Source of the DNA: Anaeramoeba ignava
Lineage: Eukaryota; Metamonada; Anaeramoebidae
Assembly: GCA_028826165.1 (NCBI GenBank)
Contig: JAPDFW010000081.1
Span: 948,501-1,012,500, forward strand
Direction: 5' to 3'
DNA: 64,000 nt
Of the stretch, positions 20,115 through 34,000 are shown in pieces (within the stretch, counting starts at the first letter, position 1; the number at the start of each line of letters is the position of its first letter). The notes beneath the pieces were generated by a model. The model saw only the letters and a list, made by a program, of their open reading frames with translations, made no database searches and was not told the origin of the DNA. A program made the position numbers and the translations under genes.

Positions 20115-23100
20115 TTATTGAAATTTCTGAACAAAAGCTTGAAAAATTTCCATATTCTTCTTTGAAGGAAATTGAATTTGAATTTGAAGTGAAGATTTAA
20201 AGATCAAAGTAAGAGTATTATGAGAAGAAGAATGGGAAAGTTTGAAAGCATTTATTCGATAAACAGGATAAGAAGTTGGAGTATAAATATGAAGAAGATT
20301 TTTTTCAATAACAACAATTCCATGAACAGATTTATTAGCATTTGAGTAAGTTACTTCGACAAAGAACATGAACTGTTCATCAGCAATCCAAACATTTCTA
20401 TTTCCGATTTTTGCAAGAAATAATTTATACGCATAAGTAGGCTGGAATTTAAGGATAAAAGGAGTGTTTGCAATTGAAGTGAAAAGTGCACTTGGATTTT
20501 TGTCTCTGCATAAAAAGTATGCGAATTCATCGTTTGATGCTTGCTCTTCTTTTATAAAGTGAAGAAGAACCCTGTCGTTTTGAGGTACAACATGGACATC
20601 CTGCACAACTTGTTTCAATCCAGGATCATAAACTCCGCAATTGAAAAAAATAAACTCTTCTTGATTAATTAGTTGGCTTTCTTTATTTTGATGATAAATG
20701 TTAAAGAAATTGGTGCGCTCTTCAAGAGATTTAAATTGGAATATGTAATCATGGAGTTCTGTTTGAAATTTCATTAATTCAGGACTGTTTAATACCTTTG
20801 AGACGTTGAAGGTTTGATCATTGTAGAAAAATTCGAGTGTTTTTGTTTCATATTGAAGTGCGATTTTTTTGGGATTTTTCAGAATTAATTCACCGTTGAG
20901 AATTTGCTTCATGCTCGTGTTCAAAATGTAAACATGGAATGACTTCTGTTGATAAATGCGTGGATTCTCAAGTAATTCCTGTTTCATATGCTCGATAATC
21001 TCATTTTTGGATGAGTCGTTTTTCTCGAATAACGAGAAAAAATTCTGCCGTTCTTCTGAAGAAGTGAATTTAACATAAAGCTCGATTCCGTGAGTGTCAA
21101 TCTTAATTGAAACAAAATCTTTTGTTGAGCTTAATATTTTAATTTCTGAAAGCAACATTGCAAATTCAAATGTAGATCCTGAAATTGTCATTAATTGATC
21201 AGTTAAAAAACAAGCACCGTTTTCGCTGGTGTTTGTGAGAGGATCAACAATATCAATCTCGAAAACGTTGATATCGTCCAAAAAATACTGGTAGTCTTCT
21301 TCCAAAATTTCATTTGGAAAAATTTTATGGATCGGGAATTGTGTTTTTTTGTTTGTTTTTATTCTAATAGGTTTTTTACGGCTTGATGTTCTTTTCTTTC
21401 GTGTTTCTTTTGAAAGAAGCCTATTTTTGCGTTTGAGCTCTTTTTCCATAAGTAATTCCTTTTGGAAATGATGGAAATTAGTGAAAAACATGATTCTCTC
21501 TTCCATTTTTTTGAACGATACAACGTATTGTTTCTTAAAAAATTGGATGTATGCAATTTCATTGATTTTTGGATGAGGAGAAAGCGTTATATTTCCAAGT
21601 AAATGCATTCTTTCTGTGATTTTCGGTGCTTGCAGAGAAAGTTCGTTTCGTGTCAATTCAAGAATTCCTGTGCTAATAACTTTGAATTTTTTATTGCAAA
21701 TATCCACAGTGTAGGTTATTTTGTTTCTTGTTTCTTTTTCCTTTAAAAATGATTTAGGTGGAATTTTAGGAGCATCACTATCATTATCATTATCATTATC
21801 ATTATCATTATCATTATCATTATGGTTATCCTGATTTCTTTGGTTATTTTCGTTGTTTCTCGAGTTATTGTTTTGATTATTGCTATTTTCATTTTGCTTC
21901 TTTTTTTGGTTATTATCATTATCATAAACTTCGTTAAAAAACTCATTCTCGTTGTTATCATTTAAAACAAGACTATCGTTTGAATTCAAATCAAATGTTT
22001 GTTTTTGGAATGGGATTTGATATTTGAGTTCTTGATATTTTCCGATGAATTTATCTCTTTCCTTCGCATTAGAAAAATGCAAAATAAATGATTTGTTCAA
22101 ATGAGTGCTTTTCAATTTTGCCAAGAAAGGATTTTTGGGATGCTGAGACAATTGGGTGAACATGAAATCCGATTTTATGTCAATTTTGGGAGGAACGGAA
22201 AACTTAATCAAAGAATCATCTAAAGCAATTACTCCAGGAATTGATGTATTCGAATATTTATCCAAAATTTTCACATTACTTATCAAATGGTAATTTGAAA
22301 GTGATCTTCTTTCGATCGGAATCAAGCTTTTTGTTCGATTCCATGCCTTTTCGTGAAATTTCGAGTCTTCTTTACTTTCAACTTGCTTTTTAATGCTGTT
22401 TTGTGACGAAAGTTTGTCGCTTAAAATTTGGATAAATTCATTGCTTTCGTTTTCCGAATTGAATGTGAAAATGAGCGATGTATCATTTTTTTCCAAAATA
22501 ATTTTCACTTCAAAGTGCTTCTTTTGCCGAACTTGTTTAATATTCTCAAAGGGAATAAAACTAACAATGGAAGTAAAAAAGAGAGAAATTTGGTTATTAG
22601 AAATTAAAAGTGTTGTTTGCCCAAAATTATGCTTGAGAATAGATAGCTGCGGATTGAAAATGTGAGAAAAAGAAGCATCAATTTGACAAGAAAGGAATTT
22701 GAGCATTTTTTCCTTCAACTCTTTAGCAAAATTTTGTTTTGAAATTGGGTTTGTAAACTTGATTAAAAAATAGCATTCAGGATCAACAAAAATTTTGATC
22801 TTGTTGGTATTTGATGTCAAAGAAGGCAGAGATGGAAATGACGGCAAAGATGGTAAAGAAAGATTTTCAGTTTTGTTATTCATATCAGAATCGGGATTGC
22901 TGTCTGAATTCGAATAGAGTTTTACATTGGTATCATTATTTGGATCTTGGTCGGTATCAAAATCTAAATGCATGTTCAAAGTAAATTCTGTTCTTATCTT
23001 CGAATCGGCAAAACTCATAGTGAAACAATCGTAATCCAAATCAATCGTGCAATTTTCCAAATTATTTCCATATTCAACAGCACAAGAAAATTCAGGATGT

Positions 23101-26100
23101 GAATATTCAGCAATTTCTTGTGCAAAAAGTGTGTCGAATCTCAATTTAAAGTCTGCTTCAATCACTTCTTTACTTCTTCCTGGAATAACAAGAAACTCAA
23201 TAAAGTAAAGTTCATCTAAATAGAATTTGCCGTAAAAATCATTTTGGAAAAGAATTTTGGAGAAAATGGAATAATAGCGAGAAATCATTCTTCCGTTATA
23301 ATTGGGAAGAATCAAATTGAAATGCTCAGGATAAAATTGAATTTTTGCAATACCAGCATAGCATAGCAATGAATCCAAGATATAAACATCATAGCTGGAA
23401 AAGTATTTTTTATCGAGGATTTTTTCTTTAATGAAATTATCTGAAATTGAATCTGAATCTGAATCTGAATAATTTACATATGAATTCGAATCTGGATCTG
23501 GATATGACTCTGAATATTCGAAAGGACTGTTACGATCAATATTTGTTGAGTTAGAAATTAATTCTATCGGGGTTTCTTGATATTCTTTTGGATCAAAATG
23601 TATTTCTGTTGGGAAACAAGATGATTTTATCGAAGACATCCAAAAATGGAATTTGAAAGCAACAAAAGTATTAAAGACGAGAGAAATTTCTTTGTGGGAT
23701 TTGAACTGGAGAAGGATTCGTGACTTTGGGTCTGAATTGACTTGAACAACAGCAATATAAGGGTTGTTTGGGTTGAGGAACATATTTTCGTCTTTGGAAT
23801 GATGAGATAAGAAAAGAACCTGATTTTTGTGCTTTGATTTAACAATAACTGAATTACGATCGAAATGGATCATTGACGGGATTAGTTTTTGTTTTTGGAT
23901 GCCGGTTTTTGAATACAAATTCGGGGAATTGACAACATGAGTCTTGAAAGAAGCAGACGTATTATGGAGTAACTCGTTCACTTTGGATTTGATGTCTTTT
24001 TCGGATAGTAATGTGCTCATTGTTGATAGATATTGACTTTTTGTCCCATTCCAATTGCGAATTGTTAATCTATTTTGCAATATTGTTGGTTCGGCACTTT
24101 TTGTGCTAAATTCAGCATAAATTTTCAGTGGAACCTTCTGCAAAATAAAATCTGACACTTCGTTTGAATTATTAATATCAAGACTAATCGTGTCTTTCTG
24201 AGAAGAAGTTCCTTCTTTTAAGGCATCATAAGGAAATTGAGGCAATAATTGTTTGTCTTCAAACAAATCAAAGCTGATGCTTTCATATTTCAAAGTGTTA
24301 GAATAAAAGCAGGCATTTATAAAGAAAAAGTGCCTGCAGTCTTGTTCCACATTGAATAAACACTGAGAATTGTGATTGTTTCTGGATGTATTGAATATTG
24401 CTCAAATCTGTAGTTGTGAGCAAGTCGGAAAATGTTTCAACTCGAATGATATTGCGGAATGAATAAAAATGGATGTGTCGTATCTCGGTTTTCCACGACA
24501 AAGTCACAACAGGAACATTTTGAGATTTGATGGTAAGATGTTCACGATCCAAATACAGAATTGCGGGTTGAAATTCTGAATTTGTTGATAAAACCATCAC
24601 AGAAAAAATTCCTTGTTTCTGTTGATAAACCCTTAAAGACAATGCCTCTCTTTCTTTTGATTCACCAATCACACTTCCCGAAACATCATATCTTTCGACA
24701 AAATCACCAGGATATGCTTGAAAGAGCATCAAGGTTTTGTAGAGAATGTATCTAGAGCGTTCTGAATCAGAAAGAAGGCGAATACTAAATGCCTCTTTTT
24801 GGTTGCGAAAAATTGAGAGTTTAGAAATTAATTTATTTTCACTACTTAAGACAAGCTCTATGGTTTTTTCTGAGTCTTGGAATGGGTTCTGAAGAATAAT
24901 AGCATTAGAACTGTCATATAATTTTACATTTTCTGTGTTTATATAAAGAACCCCGTTTTTGAATGAAATTCCTAGATATTCAAATCTTATTGGTAGCTCT
25001 ACATTTGCTCTTGCATAATTTCTTTTCACTTTTTCTTGTGCAGAAACTATTTCTGTGCTTTTTTCTAGTTGGACTAAAAGTTGTAATATCTTCTCTTGCT
25101 TTTCTTTGTTACTTAAAAGCTCTGGATCGTTTAAAATTGGATTTCCTGAAAATATTCGAAATTTTTGACATCCAGAAATAAAATTTTGTAAGTTTTCTTC
25201 AGGATTTAAGCTAGAAATATAAATTTTAATATTAAATTTTATATTAATATTTATATTTATATTTATATTTATATTTATATTTATATTTATATTTATATTT
25301 ATATTTATATTTATATTTATATTTATATTTATATTTATATTTATATTTATATTTATATTTATATTTATATTTATATTTAGATTTATATTTATATTTATAT
25401 TTATATTTATATTTATATTTATATTTATATTTATATTTATATTTATATTTATATTTATATTTATATTTATATTTATATTTATATTTATATTTATATTTAT
25501 ATTTATATTTATATTTATATTTATATATTTATATTTATATTTATATTTATATTTATATATTTATATTTATATTTATATTTATATTTATATTTATATTTAT
25601 ATTTATATTTATATTTATATTTATATTTATATTTATATTTATATTTATATTTATATTTATATTTTATATTTATATTTATATTTATATTTATATTTTATAT
25701 TTATATTTTATATTTATATTTATATTTATATTTATATTTATATTTATATTTTATATTTATATTTATATTTTTTATGTTTATATTTTATATTTATATTTTA
25801 TTTATATTTATATTTATATTTATATTTATATTTATTTTATATTTCATATATTTATATTTATATTTATATTTATATTTATATTTATATTTATATTTATATT
25901 TATATTTTATATTTATATATTTATATTTATATTTATATTTATATTTATATTTATTTATATTTATATTTTATGTTTATATTTATATTTATATTTATTTATA
26001 TTTATATTTATATTTTATTTTATATTTTTTATATTTTATATTTTATTTTATATTTATTTATATATTTATATTTATATTTATATTTATATTTTTATATTTA

Positions 26101-27434
26101 TATATTTATATTTATATTTTATATTTTATTTCATATAATTTATATTTTTATATTTATATTTATATATTTATATTTATATTTATATTTATATTTATATTTT
26201 TTTATATTTATATATTTATATTTATATTTATATTTTTTTATATTTATGTTTATATTTATTATTTATTTTTATTTTTTTTATATATTTATTTTTATTTTTA
26301 TATTTTATATTTATATTTTATATTTTATATTTATGTTTATTTTATATTTATATTTATGTTTATTATATTTTATATATTAATTTATATTTTATATTTATAT
26401 TTTATATTTTATATTTATATTTTATATTTATATTTATATTTATATTTTATATTTTATATATATTTATATTTATATTTATATTTTATTTTTATTTATATTT
26501 ATATATTTATATTTATATTTTATATTTTATATTTATATTATGTTTTATTTTTTATTATATTTATATTTATATTTATATTTATATTTATATTTATATTTTA
26601 TATTTATATTTATATTTATATTTTATATTTATTTTTTATATTTATATTTATATTATATTTATATTTATTTTATATTTTTATTTTTATTTTTAATATTTAT
26701 ATTTATATTTATATTTATATTTATATTTATATTTATTTATATTTATATTTATATTTATATTTATATTTATATTTATATTTATATTTATATTTATGTTTAT
26801 ATTTATATTTATAATTTATATTTTATATTTATATTTTATATTTATATTTATATTTATATTTATATTTATATTTATATTTATATTTATATTTATATTTATA
26901 TTTATATTTATATTTATATTTATATTTATATTTATATTTATATTTATATTTTATTTATATTTATATTTATTTTATATTTATATTTATATTTTATATTTAT
27001 ATTTATATTTATATTTATATTTATTTATATTTTATATATTTATATTTATATTTATATTTATATTTATATTTATATTTAGATTTATATTTATATTTAGATT
27101 TATATTTATATTTAGATTTATATTTATATTTAGATTTATATTTATATTTATATTTATATTTATATTTATATTTATATTTATATTTATATTTATATTTATA
27201 TTTATATTTATATTTATATTTATATTTATATTTATATTTATATTTATATTTATAAATAACGAACCCAAATGTGCATGAAGATGGCCAAATGAAATTTAAA
27301 ATTTTGCATAAGTTAATAGAAAAATCTAAATCTGTTGTTTCTTTTTGTAAATTTCCTGTTAGAAAATTATTTGTAAAAGAAGTTGGTGAAAATGTAAGAG
27401 TTGTATTTGGTTGTTCTTTATAAACTAATGTCAT
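20115..27434 (-). CDS. CH-domain protein with many PH-like repeats
   Basis: Two exons (27265-27434 and 20115-25210) give about 1754 residues if one base is skipped near 24300. The N-terminus resembles a calponin-homology domain: INLCKILNFIWPSS, NPEENLQNFISGCQKFRIF, EKILQLLVQLEKS; CH domains usually bind actin or are regulatory. The rest is a chain of domains of about 110-150 residues, each ending in a helix with a common pattern, for example FTSSEERQNFFSLFEK, FKSLEERTNFFNIYHQ, FKKMEERIMFFTNFH and FSNAKERDKFIGKYQ. This resembles the C-terminal helix of PH/GRAM folds (inference). A low-complexity N/D stretch lies at 21760-21960. The frame is broken at about 24298-24350: the upstream frame reads ALFLYKCLLLF then TAA, the downstream frame continues NTLKYESISFDLF. 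Function unknown. Confidence 0.75.
25213..27264 (-). repeat. TATTTA array, 2 kb intron of the CH/PH-repeat gene
   Basis: A 2052-base intron nearly all TATTTA hexamers. Both ends are regular (25250-25670; 26840-27255) while the middle is scrambled by length changes. A five-fold TTTAGATTTATATTTATA higher-order unit occurs at about 27070-27140. Donor GTTCGTTATT, acceptor ATTTCTAG. Confidence 0.9.
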
Positions 27435-27863
27435 TTAAAATATAAAAAAAAGGAAAAAAAATGAATTTTAGAAATTGAAATTTTTTTTTTTCCTTTTTTT
27501 ATTTAAATTAAATTTAAGAATAAGGAATTTTTTTTTTTATCTTTTATTTTTCAATCAAAATATTTTAAAAAAAAAAATTAAATTTCTCTTTTAAAAACAA
27601 AAACAAAAACAAGAACAAGAAGAAGAAAGAAGAAAAAAGAAGAAAAAAGAAGAAAAAAAAAAAAAGAGGAAGAAAAGAAAATTTGGTCAAAATTTGCAAA
27701 TCCATTCCAAAAAAAAAGAAAAAAGAAAAAGAAAAAAAAAAAGAAAAAGAAAAAGGAAAAAAGAAATTTTGAAGAGAAATAATCAATTATTGTAAATTTA
27801 AAATTGAATCTAAATCTTTAATAATTAAGAATTGATTTTAATTTTTCGATAATCAATTTGGAT
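27435..27863. other. spacer with polypurine tract
   Basis: Between the CH/PH gene start and the Sec7 gene stop. Positions about 27597-27780 are almost purely A and G on the + strand (AAGAAGAAAGAAGAAAAAAG type), in the transcribed sense a long pyrimidine tract upstream of the CH/PH-repeat gene's neighbour. No gene is seen. Confidence 0.6.
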
Positions 27864-30573
27864 TTATTTTTTTGTTAAATTTTTCTTCTTTTCATCAAAC
27901 ATTTTTGAAATTTCATTTCCAGCAATAGAATTTTGAATATGAAGTACCCAACCATCAAGTTCTTCTTTTGTAGTTGCACGAATTAAATATTTCTCATGAT
28001 TTCCTGAAACAAATTCTCCTCCTGAAAATTTAGCACCTTTTGTATATTTTCCTGTTGATTGAATTTCAAAAATAAATTTCTTTTTTCGAAAAAGATTTTC
28101 TTGAATCTCAACTGTAACACCATCAAGTGGAATAATTCCTCTTGGTTTTGAATCCTTTTTTGAATAATTTTAATTTTAATTTTAATTTTAATTTTAATTT
28201 TAATTTTAATTTTTATAAATGAATTTAAATTTTTATTCACTTTTTCTGATTTAAAATAGTATAAGCAATTATAACTCAATAAAAACCATCTTTTCTTCCA
28301 ATTTTTATAATGTCCTCCCTAAATTAAATTTAAATGGAAAAAAATAAAAATATTAAATATTAAATATTTTCTTTCTTTATTTTGAAATTATTATTTATAC
28401 TTGTTTTGTTAACCATCCCTTTTTTTCTGGATTCGCAAATGTAATTGTTTCTGATTGACCATTTGAACCAGTAACTGTAATCTCATTTTTAGTAATTCTA
28501 TCATAAATATCACTAAGAAATTCTTTTGGAAGATCTTTTCCATTATCAATATTTGCACATGTTTTAATAAACTCTTGTTTTGTCATTTTATTTTTCACCA
28601 TTGAATTATGTGAATCTGTATTCAACATAATGATACTGAAAGCTAGAATATATACAGTATCTTGATTTACATCAAATTATTAATTCATAAAAAGCAAAAA
28701 CAAATTGATTCATTTTTTTTTTGTATAAATTTTTGATGAGTTTCATTCTTGATTTTATGAAAAATTGTTTATTTGATACCTGAAGATGAAAATAAACTTG
28801 GATTATTAAAATGATACTGTTTTGCAAATCCTTCCATAATTCTATCAATTTTTTGAGCTTCTCCAGGAATTCTAAAAGATGACAAATAAACTCTATTTGA
28901 TCAAAAAGAAAAATCCAAAAAAATTTTTTAATTGAGAAAATGAATAAATTTTGTTTTGGATTGAACCAAATCAAATAGTTATTATATAAAAATAATAATG
29001 GATTATCTAACCTTAATGCATCATCAATAGAAACATTTTCAAAATTAAATAATTGAGCGTAAAAATTTAAAACTTGGAGATAAAAAGGTTTTCTAAATAA
29101 ATAAATAAATAAATTAATAAGAAAATAAGTAAAAAAAAAGAAGTACAGATTGTAAAATATAAAAAATATGTAATTAATTACTCCATTCCTAAAAACTCTC
29201 CAACTTGTTTCTTTGATAATCCCTCAATACTATGAAGAAAAACTGCAACATCTAAAGGAGTATTTGGAAGTATCTTTGAATCAAAGCAATGTTTAATTCC
29301 GCGTTTAATATCTCGATTAAATTGAAAAATTGCTTCCTTTAATTCTTCTGATTGTTTTTTTGTGGAAATTTCATTCATTTCTTTGTATTTTTTTTTTAAA
29401 ATTAAAATTTTAATTTCAATAAAAAAATTTGAATTGCAAAATTTCAATTAAAAAATTTTACTTTGATTTTCTTCTTGTTTCTCATTTTTGGTAAGTATTT
29501 TTGATGCATGAACCACAAAATCACTTAAATATTCATAACTCCAATTGTCTAATTCAGGTTCATTAATAAGATAATCGCGAAAAGGAGGGAATAAATACTC
29601 GTTATCATTATCCTCTAAATCATCATCTAAATTTTCTGCCATTTCATAAGCAGATAAAAGACTATTTTCATTCAAATCCTTTTTTGATTTTCTTCTTTTA
29701 TTCAAGAAAGAAGCTCTAATTTCTCTTTCTTTTTTATCAGTTTCATTGATATTTTCTTTATTTTCTTTATTTTCTTGATTTTCTTGATTTGATTCATTTT
29801 CATTTTCATTTTCTTTATTTGATTCATTTGATTCACTTTCAGTTTTTTGATTTAATTGGTTTTCTTGATTTAATTGATTTAATTGATTTAATTGATTTTC
29901 TTGATTGCTTTTATTATATATTGGATGAATAAAATCAGCTAAAAGTGAAAAATCATTATTTGTATTTTCTTCATTTTGTGGAGGATCATCAATCTTATTT
30001 GGAGGAGGAGTTTGTTGAAAGATTTATTTGATGGTCTTTTTTATTGTTCATTTGATTTTCTTCACTCTGTGAATCACTTTCATTATAAAAATCTTCAATC
30101 ATATCATAATGAGCTAAAATATCATTTGAAATGACGTCTTCAAGTTTTTGATTTTCTTTTTCTTTTTGATTTTCTTTTTGATTTTCTTTTTCTTTTGACT
30201 GATTTTCTTCGAATTGAGATTTTGATTCTAAATCATCTTGTCCAAATCCTTTTGCAATTTCTTGATCTTTTTTCTTGTCTTTTTTGCTTTTCTTATTATT
30301 TTGTTTTGAAAGTTTTGATTTTGATTTTGTTTTTGTTTTTGATGTTTTTTCTTCTTTAGATTTTCCAAAACGAAATAATCTTGCAAGTGATCTTCGTTTA
30401 TTTTTAACTTCAGATTGTGTTTTAGTTGCTTTTTTATTTTTGAAATCATCTCCTTTTTGGGAGCTTAATGGCATTGCATTTGAACTGTGCGATCTCATTA
30501 AACCGTTTTTTTGTTTGAAAGATTGGGTGGTTTTATTTTTCATTTTTTTTTTAAGTGTTTCTGTATCACTCAT
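27864..30573 (-). CDS. Sec7-PH Arf guanine exchange factor, cytohesin-like
   Basis: Sec7 domains load GTP on Arf GTPases; the following PH domain recruits the protein to phosphoinositide membranes. Seven exons (29462-30573, 29182-29380, 29012-29092, 28780-28871, 28401-28660, 28241-28318, 27864-28154) give about 703 residues. Exon 1 codes a basic then acidic low-complexity region. Sec7 runs from [14 protein letters not shown] through [19 protein letters not shown], the catalytic-Glu loop [16 protein letters not shown] and [10 protein letters not shown]. The PH domain runs from [20 protein letters not shown] to the helix [15 protein letters not shown]. The catalytic Glu is present. Exon 1 requires a one-base skip between about 29995 and 30025, where the first frame ends NSSSK-TAA and the next reads [13 protein letters not shown]. 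Confidence 0.9.
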
Positions 30574-31079
30574 TTTTGATTAAAATTTTTAATTAAGATT
30601 ATTATTATTATTTTTATTATTATTTTTATTATTATTTTTATTATTATTTTGTTATTCGAAAAATATTTTTTTTTAAAAAATTATTAAAAAGAAAAAGAAA
30701 AAGAAAAAGAAAAAGAAAAATGAATTTTAATTTTTCTTTTTCTCTCAAAAAGAAAAATTTATTTTTAATTAAAATTTTTAATTTTTAATTCTTTTTAATT
30801 TTTAATTTAAACTAGGATCGAACTCAAAAACAAAAGAATTTTTTAACCACAAAAACAAAAACAAAAAAAAAGCAAAAAATAAAAATTATAAAAAGATTTT
30901 ATTTTTTAATTTTTTATTTGATAAAAAACAGAAAGAAAAAAAAACCAAAAAAAAAAAAGTGGATTTTCAATTTGTCAATAAAAAAAATAATTCTTTTTTG
31001 GGAATTTTTTGATAAAAAAAGAACAAAGAAAAAAAGAAATAATTTTTTTCTTCTTCTTCTTTTTTTTTTTGGATTATTT
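30574..31079. other. AT-rich spacer, Sec7 gene to LZTR1-like gene
   Basis: 506 bases. Contains ATT/TTATTATT and GAAAAA micro-repeats near 30600-30720, and at 30950-30966 the AAAAAGTGGA motif that recurs in other spacers. No gene is seen. Confidence 0.5.
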
Positions 31080-34000
31080 TTAGTTTATTCTTGAAATTAA
31101 TTCTTTGATAACTTCATGAAGTAATGAAACATTTGAAATATTTGAAAATGAAGGAAGATTAAAAACTTGTTGTTTATTATTCAAAAGAAATCTAATCAAA
31201 TAACTAAATGAAAATTTAAAATTTAAAATTTAAAATTTAAATAAAAATTTAAACAAGACTTTGTTACTTTTTCAAATCAATTGAATTTGTTTCATAAGAT
31301 CTTTCCAAAATAAAAAGAGCATTATTTAAATTAACACTTCTTTTGACAATATTTGAACAAACCTAATAAAAATTGAATTGAAATATTATTAAATTAAAAT
31401 ATTATTATTGAATTGAAATATTATTAAATTGAAAAATATTGAAATTATTAAATAAAATATTATTGAATTGAAATATTATTATTGAATTAAAATATTATTA
31501 TTGAATTAAAATATTATTATTGAATTGAAATATTATTATTGAATTTAAAATATTATTGAATTAAAATATTATTATTGAATTGAAATATTATTGAATTGAA
31601 ATATTATTATTGAATTGAAATATTATTATTGAATTGAAATATTATTGAATTAAAAATATTATATGAAATTATTGAATTTAATATGAAAAATTGAAATATT
31701 GAATTAAAATAAAAATATTATTATTGAATTAAATTATTGAATTATTTGAATTAAAAATATTATTGAATTGAAATATTATTATTGAATTGAAATATTATTG
31801 AATTGAAATATTATTGAATTAAAATATTATTATTGAATTGAAATATTATTGAATTGAAATATTATTATTGAATTGAAATATTATTGAATTGAAATATTAT
31901 TGAATTGAAATATTATTATTGAATTGAAATATTATTATTGAATTGAAAATTATTATTGAAATTGAAATATTATTATTGAATTGAAATATTATTGAATTAA
32001 AATATTATAAATATTATTATTATTGAATTGAAATTATTATTGAATTGAAAAATATTATTGAATTAAATATTATTATTGAATTAAAAATTATTGAATTGAA
32101 ATATTATTGAATTGAAATATTATTATTGAATTGAAATATTATTATTTGAATTGAAATATTATTGAATTGAAATATTATTTGAATTGAAATATTATTGAAT
32201 TGAAAAAAATATTATTATTATTGAATTAAAATATTATTGAATTGAAATATTATTATTGAATTAAAATTATTATTTTGAAATATTATTGAATTAAAATATT
32301 ATTGAATTGAAATATTATTATTGAAATTGAAATTGAAATATTATTAAATTGAAATATTATTATTGAATTGAAATATTATTATTTGTATTGAATTAAAATA
32401 TTATTATTATTGAATTGAAATTAAATATTATTGAATTATGAAATAATATTATTGAATTGAAATATTAAATAATATATTATTGAATTGAAATGTTATTATT
32501 GAATTGAAATATTATTATTGAATTGAAATATTATTATTGAATTGAAATATTATTGAATTGAAATATTATTATTGAATTGAAATATTATTGAATTAAAATA
32601 TTATTATTGAATTAAAAATATTATTGAATTGAAATATTATTGAATTGAAATATTATTGAATATTATTGGAATTAAAATATTATTGAATTGAAATATTATT
32701 ATTGAATTCAAAAAATATTATTGAAAATTGAAATATATTATTGAATTCAAAAATATTATTTATTAAATTGAAATATTATTGAATTAAAAATATTATTGAA
32801 TTGAAATATTATTGAAAATATTATTATTGAATTGAAATATTATTGAATTAAAATATTATTGAATTAAAATATTATTGATTTAAAAATTATTATTGAATTG
32901 AAATATTATTGAATTAAAAATATTATTGAATTAAAAATATTATTGAATTGAAATATTATTGAATTAAAATATTATTTTTGAAATATTATTATTGAATTGA
33001 AATATTATTAAATTGAAATATTATTATTGGAATTAAAATATTATTGAATTGAAATATTATTGAATTGAAATTATTATTAAATTTATTATTGAATTAAAAA
33101 TATTATTTTTGAATTGAAAATATTATTATTGAATTAAAAATTATTATTATTTTGAAATATTATTATTGGGGGAATTGAAATATTATTGGAATTAAAATAT
33201 TATTATTGAATTAAAATATTATTATTTTGAAAAATATATTGAATTAAAATATTATTATTTTGAAATATTATTGAATTAAAAATATTATTATTGAATTGAA
33301 ATATTATTGAATTGAAAAATATTAAATTGAAATAAATTATTGAATTGAAATATTATTATTGAATTGAAATATTATTATTGAATTAAAATATTATTATTGA
33401 ATTAAAATATTATTGAATTAAAATATTATTATTGAATTGAGATGTTATTGAATTGAAATATTATTGAATTGAAATATTATTGAATTGAAATAATATTGAA
33501 TTGAATTAAAATATTATTGAATTAAAATATTATTATTGAATTAAAATATTATTGAATTGAAATATTATTGAATTAAAATATTATTGTTGAACTGAAATAT
33601 TATTGAATTAAATTCAAATAATTTTCCTACATTTTCAAGCTCATAAGTACTCAAGTCATAATCAGAAACTGCACCTAATAATTCCAGTGCAATTTGTGGA
33701 TTTGATTGAATATGATCAACTCTTCCTGAATACAAAAACTTAATCAAAGCACGAAGAGTATAAACACTTCTTTGAGTTTTATCAGCATAAATTTCAGGAC
33801 CATTTTGCTCTGAGAAAATTTCCTGACCAAAACGTTTGCTATGAGCAGTCAAAATAGCTTTATGAGCACAAATAGCAACCTCTATTGCATTATGAGAATC
33901 AATTTCACTTTGCAAAGCACTTAAATTTTGGAAAAACATTGATTTGGGAACTTCAATCTCTGAGATTTCAATAGGAGAATTTGCTGTTGTTGTTTTAAAT

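Noticed and set aside
20115-25210. Two separate genes divided near 24300
   Set aside because: The downstream frame has no start codon or promoter-like sequence near the break, and exon phases agree with a single gene once one base is skipped.
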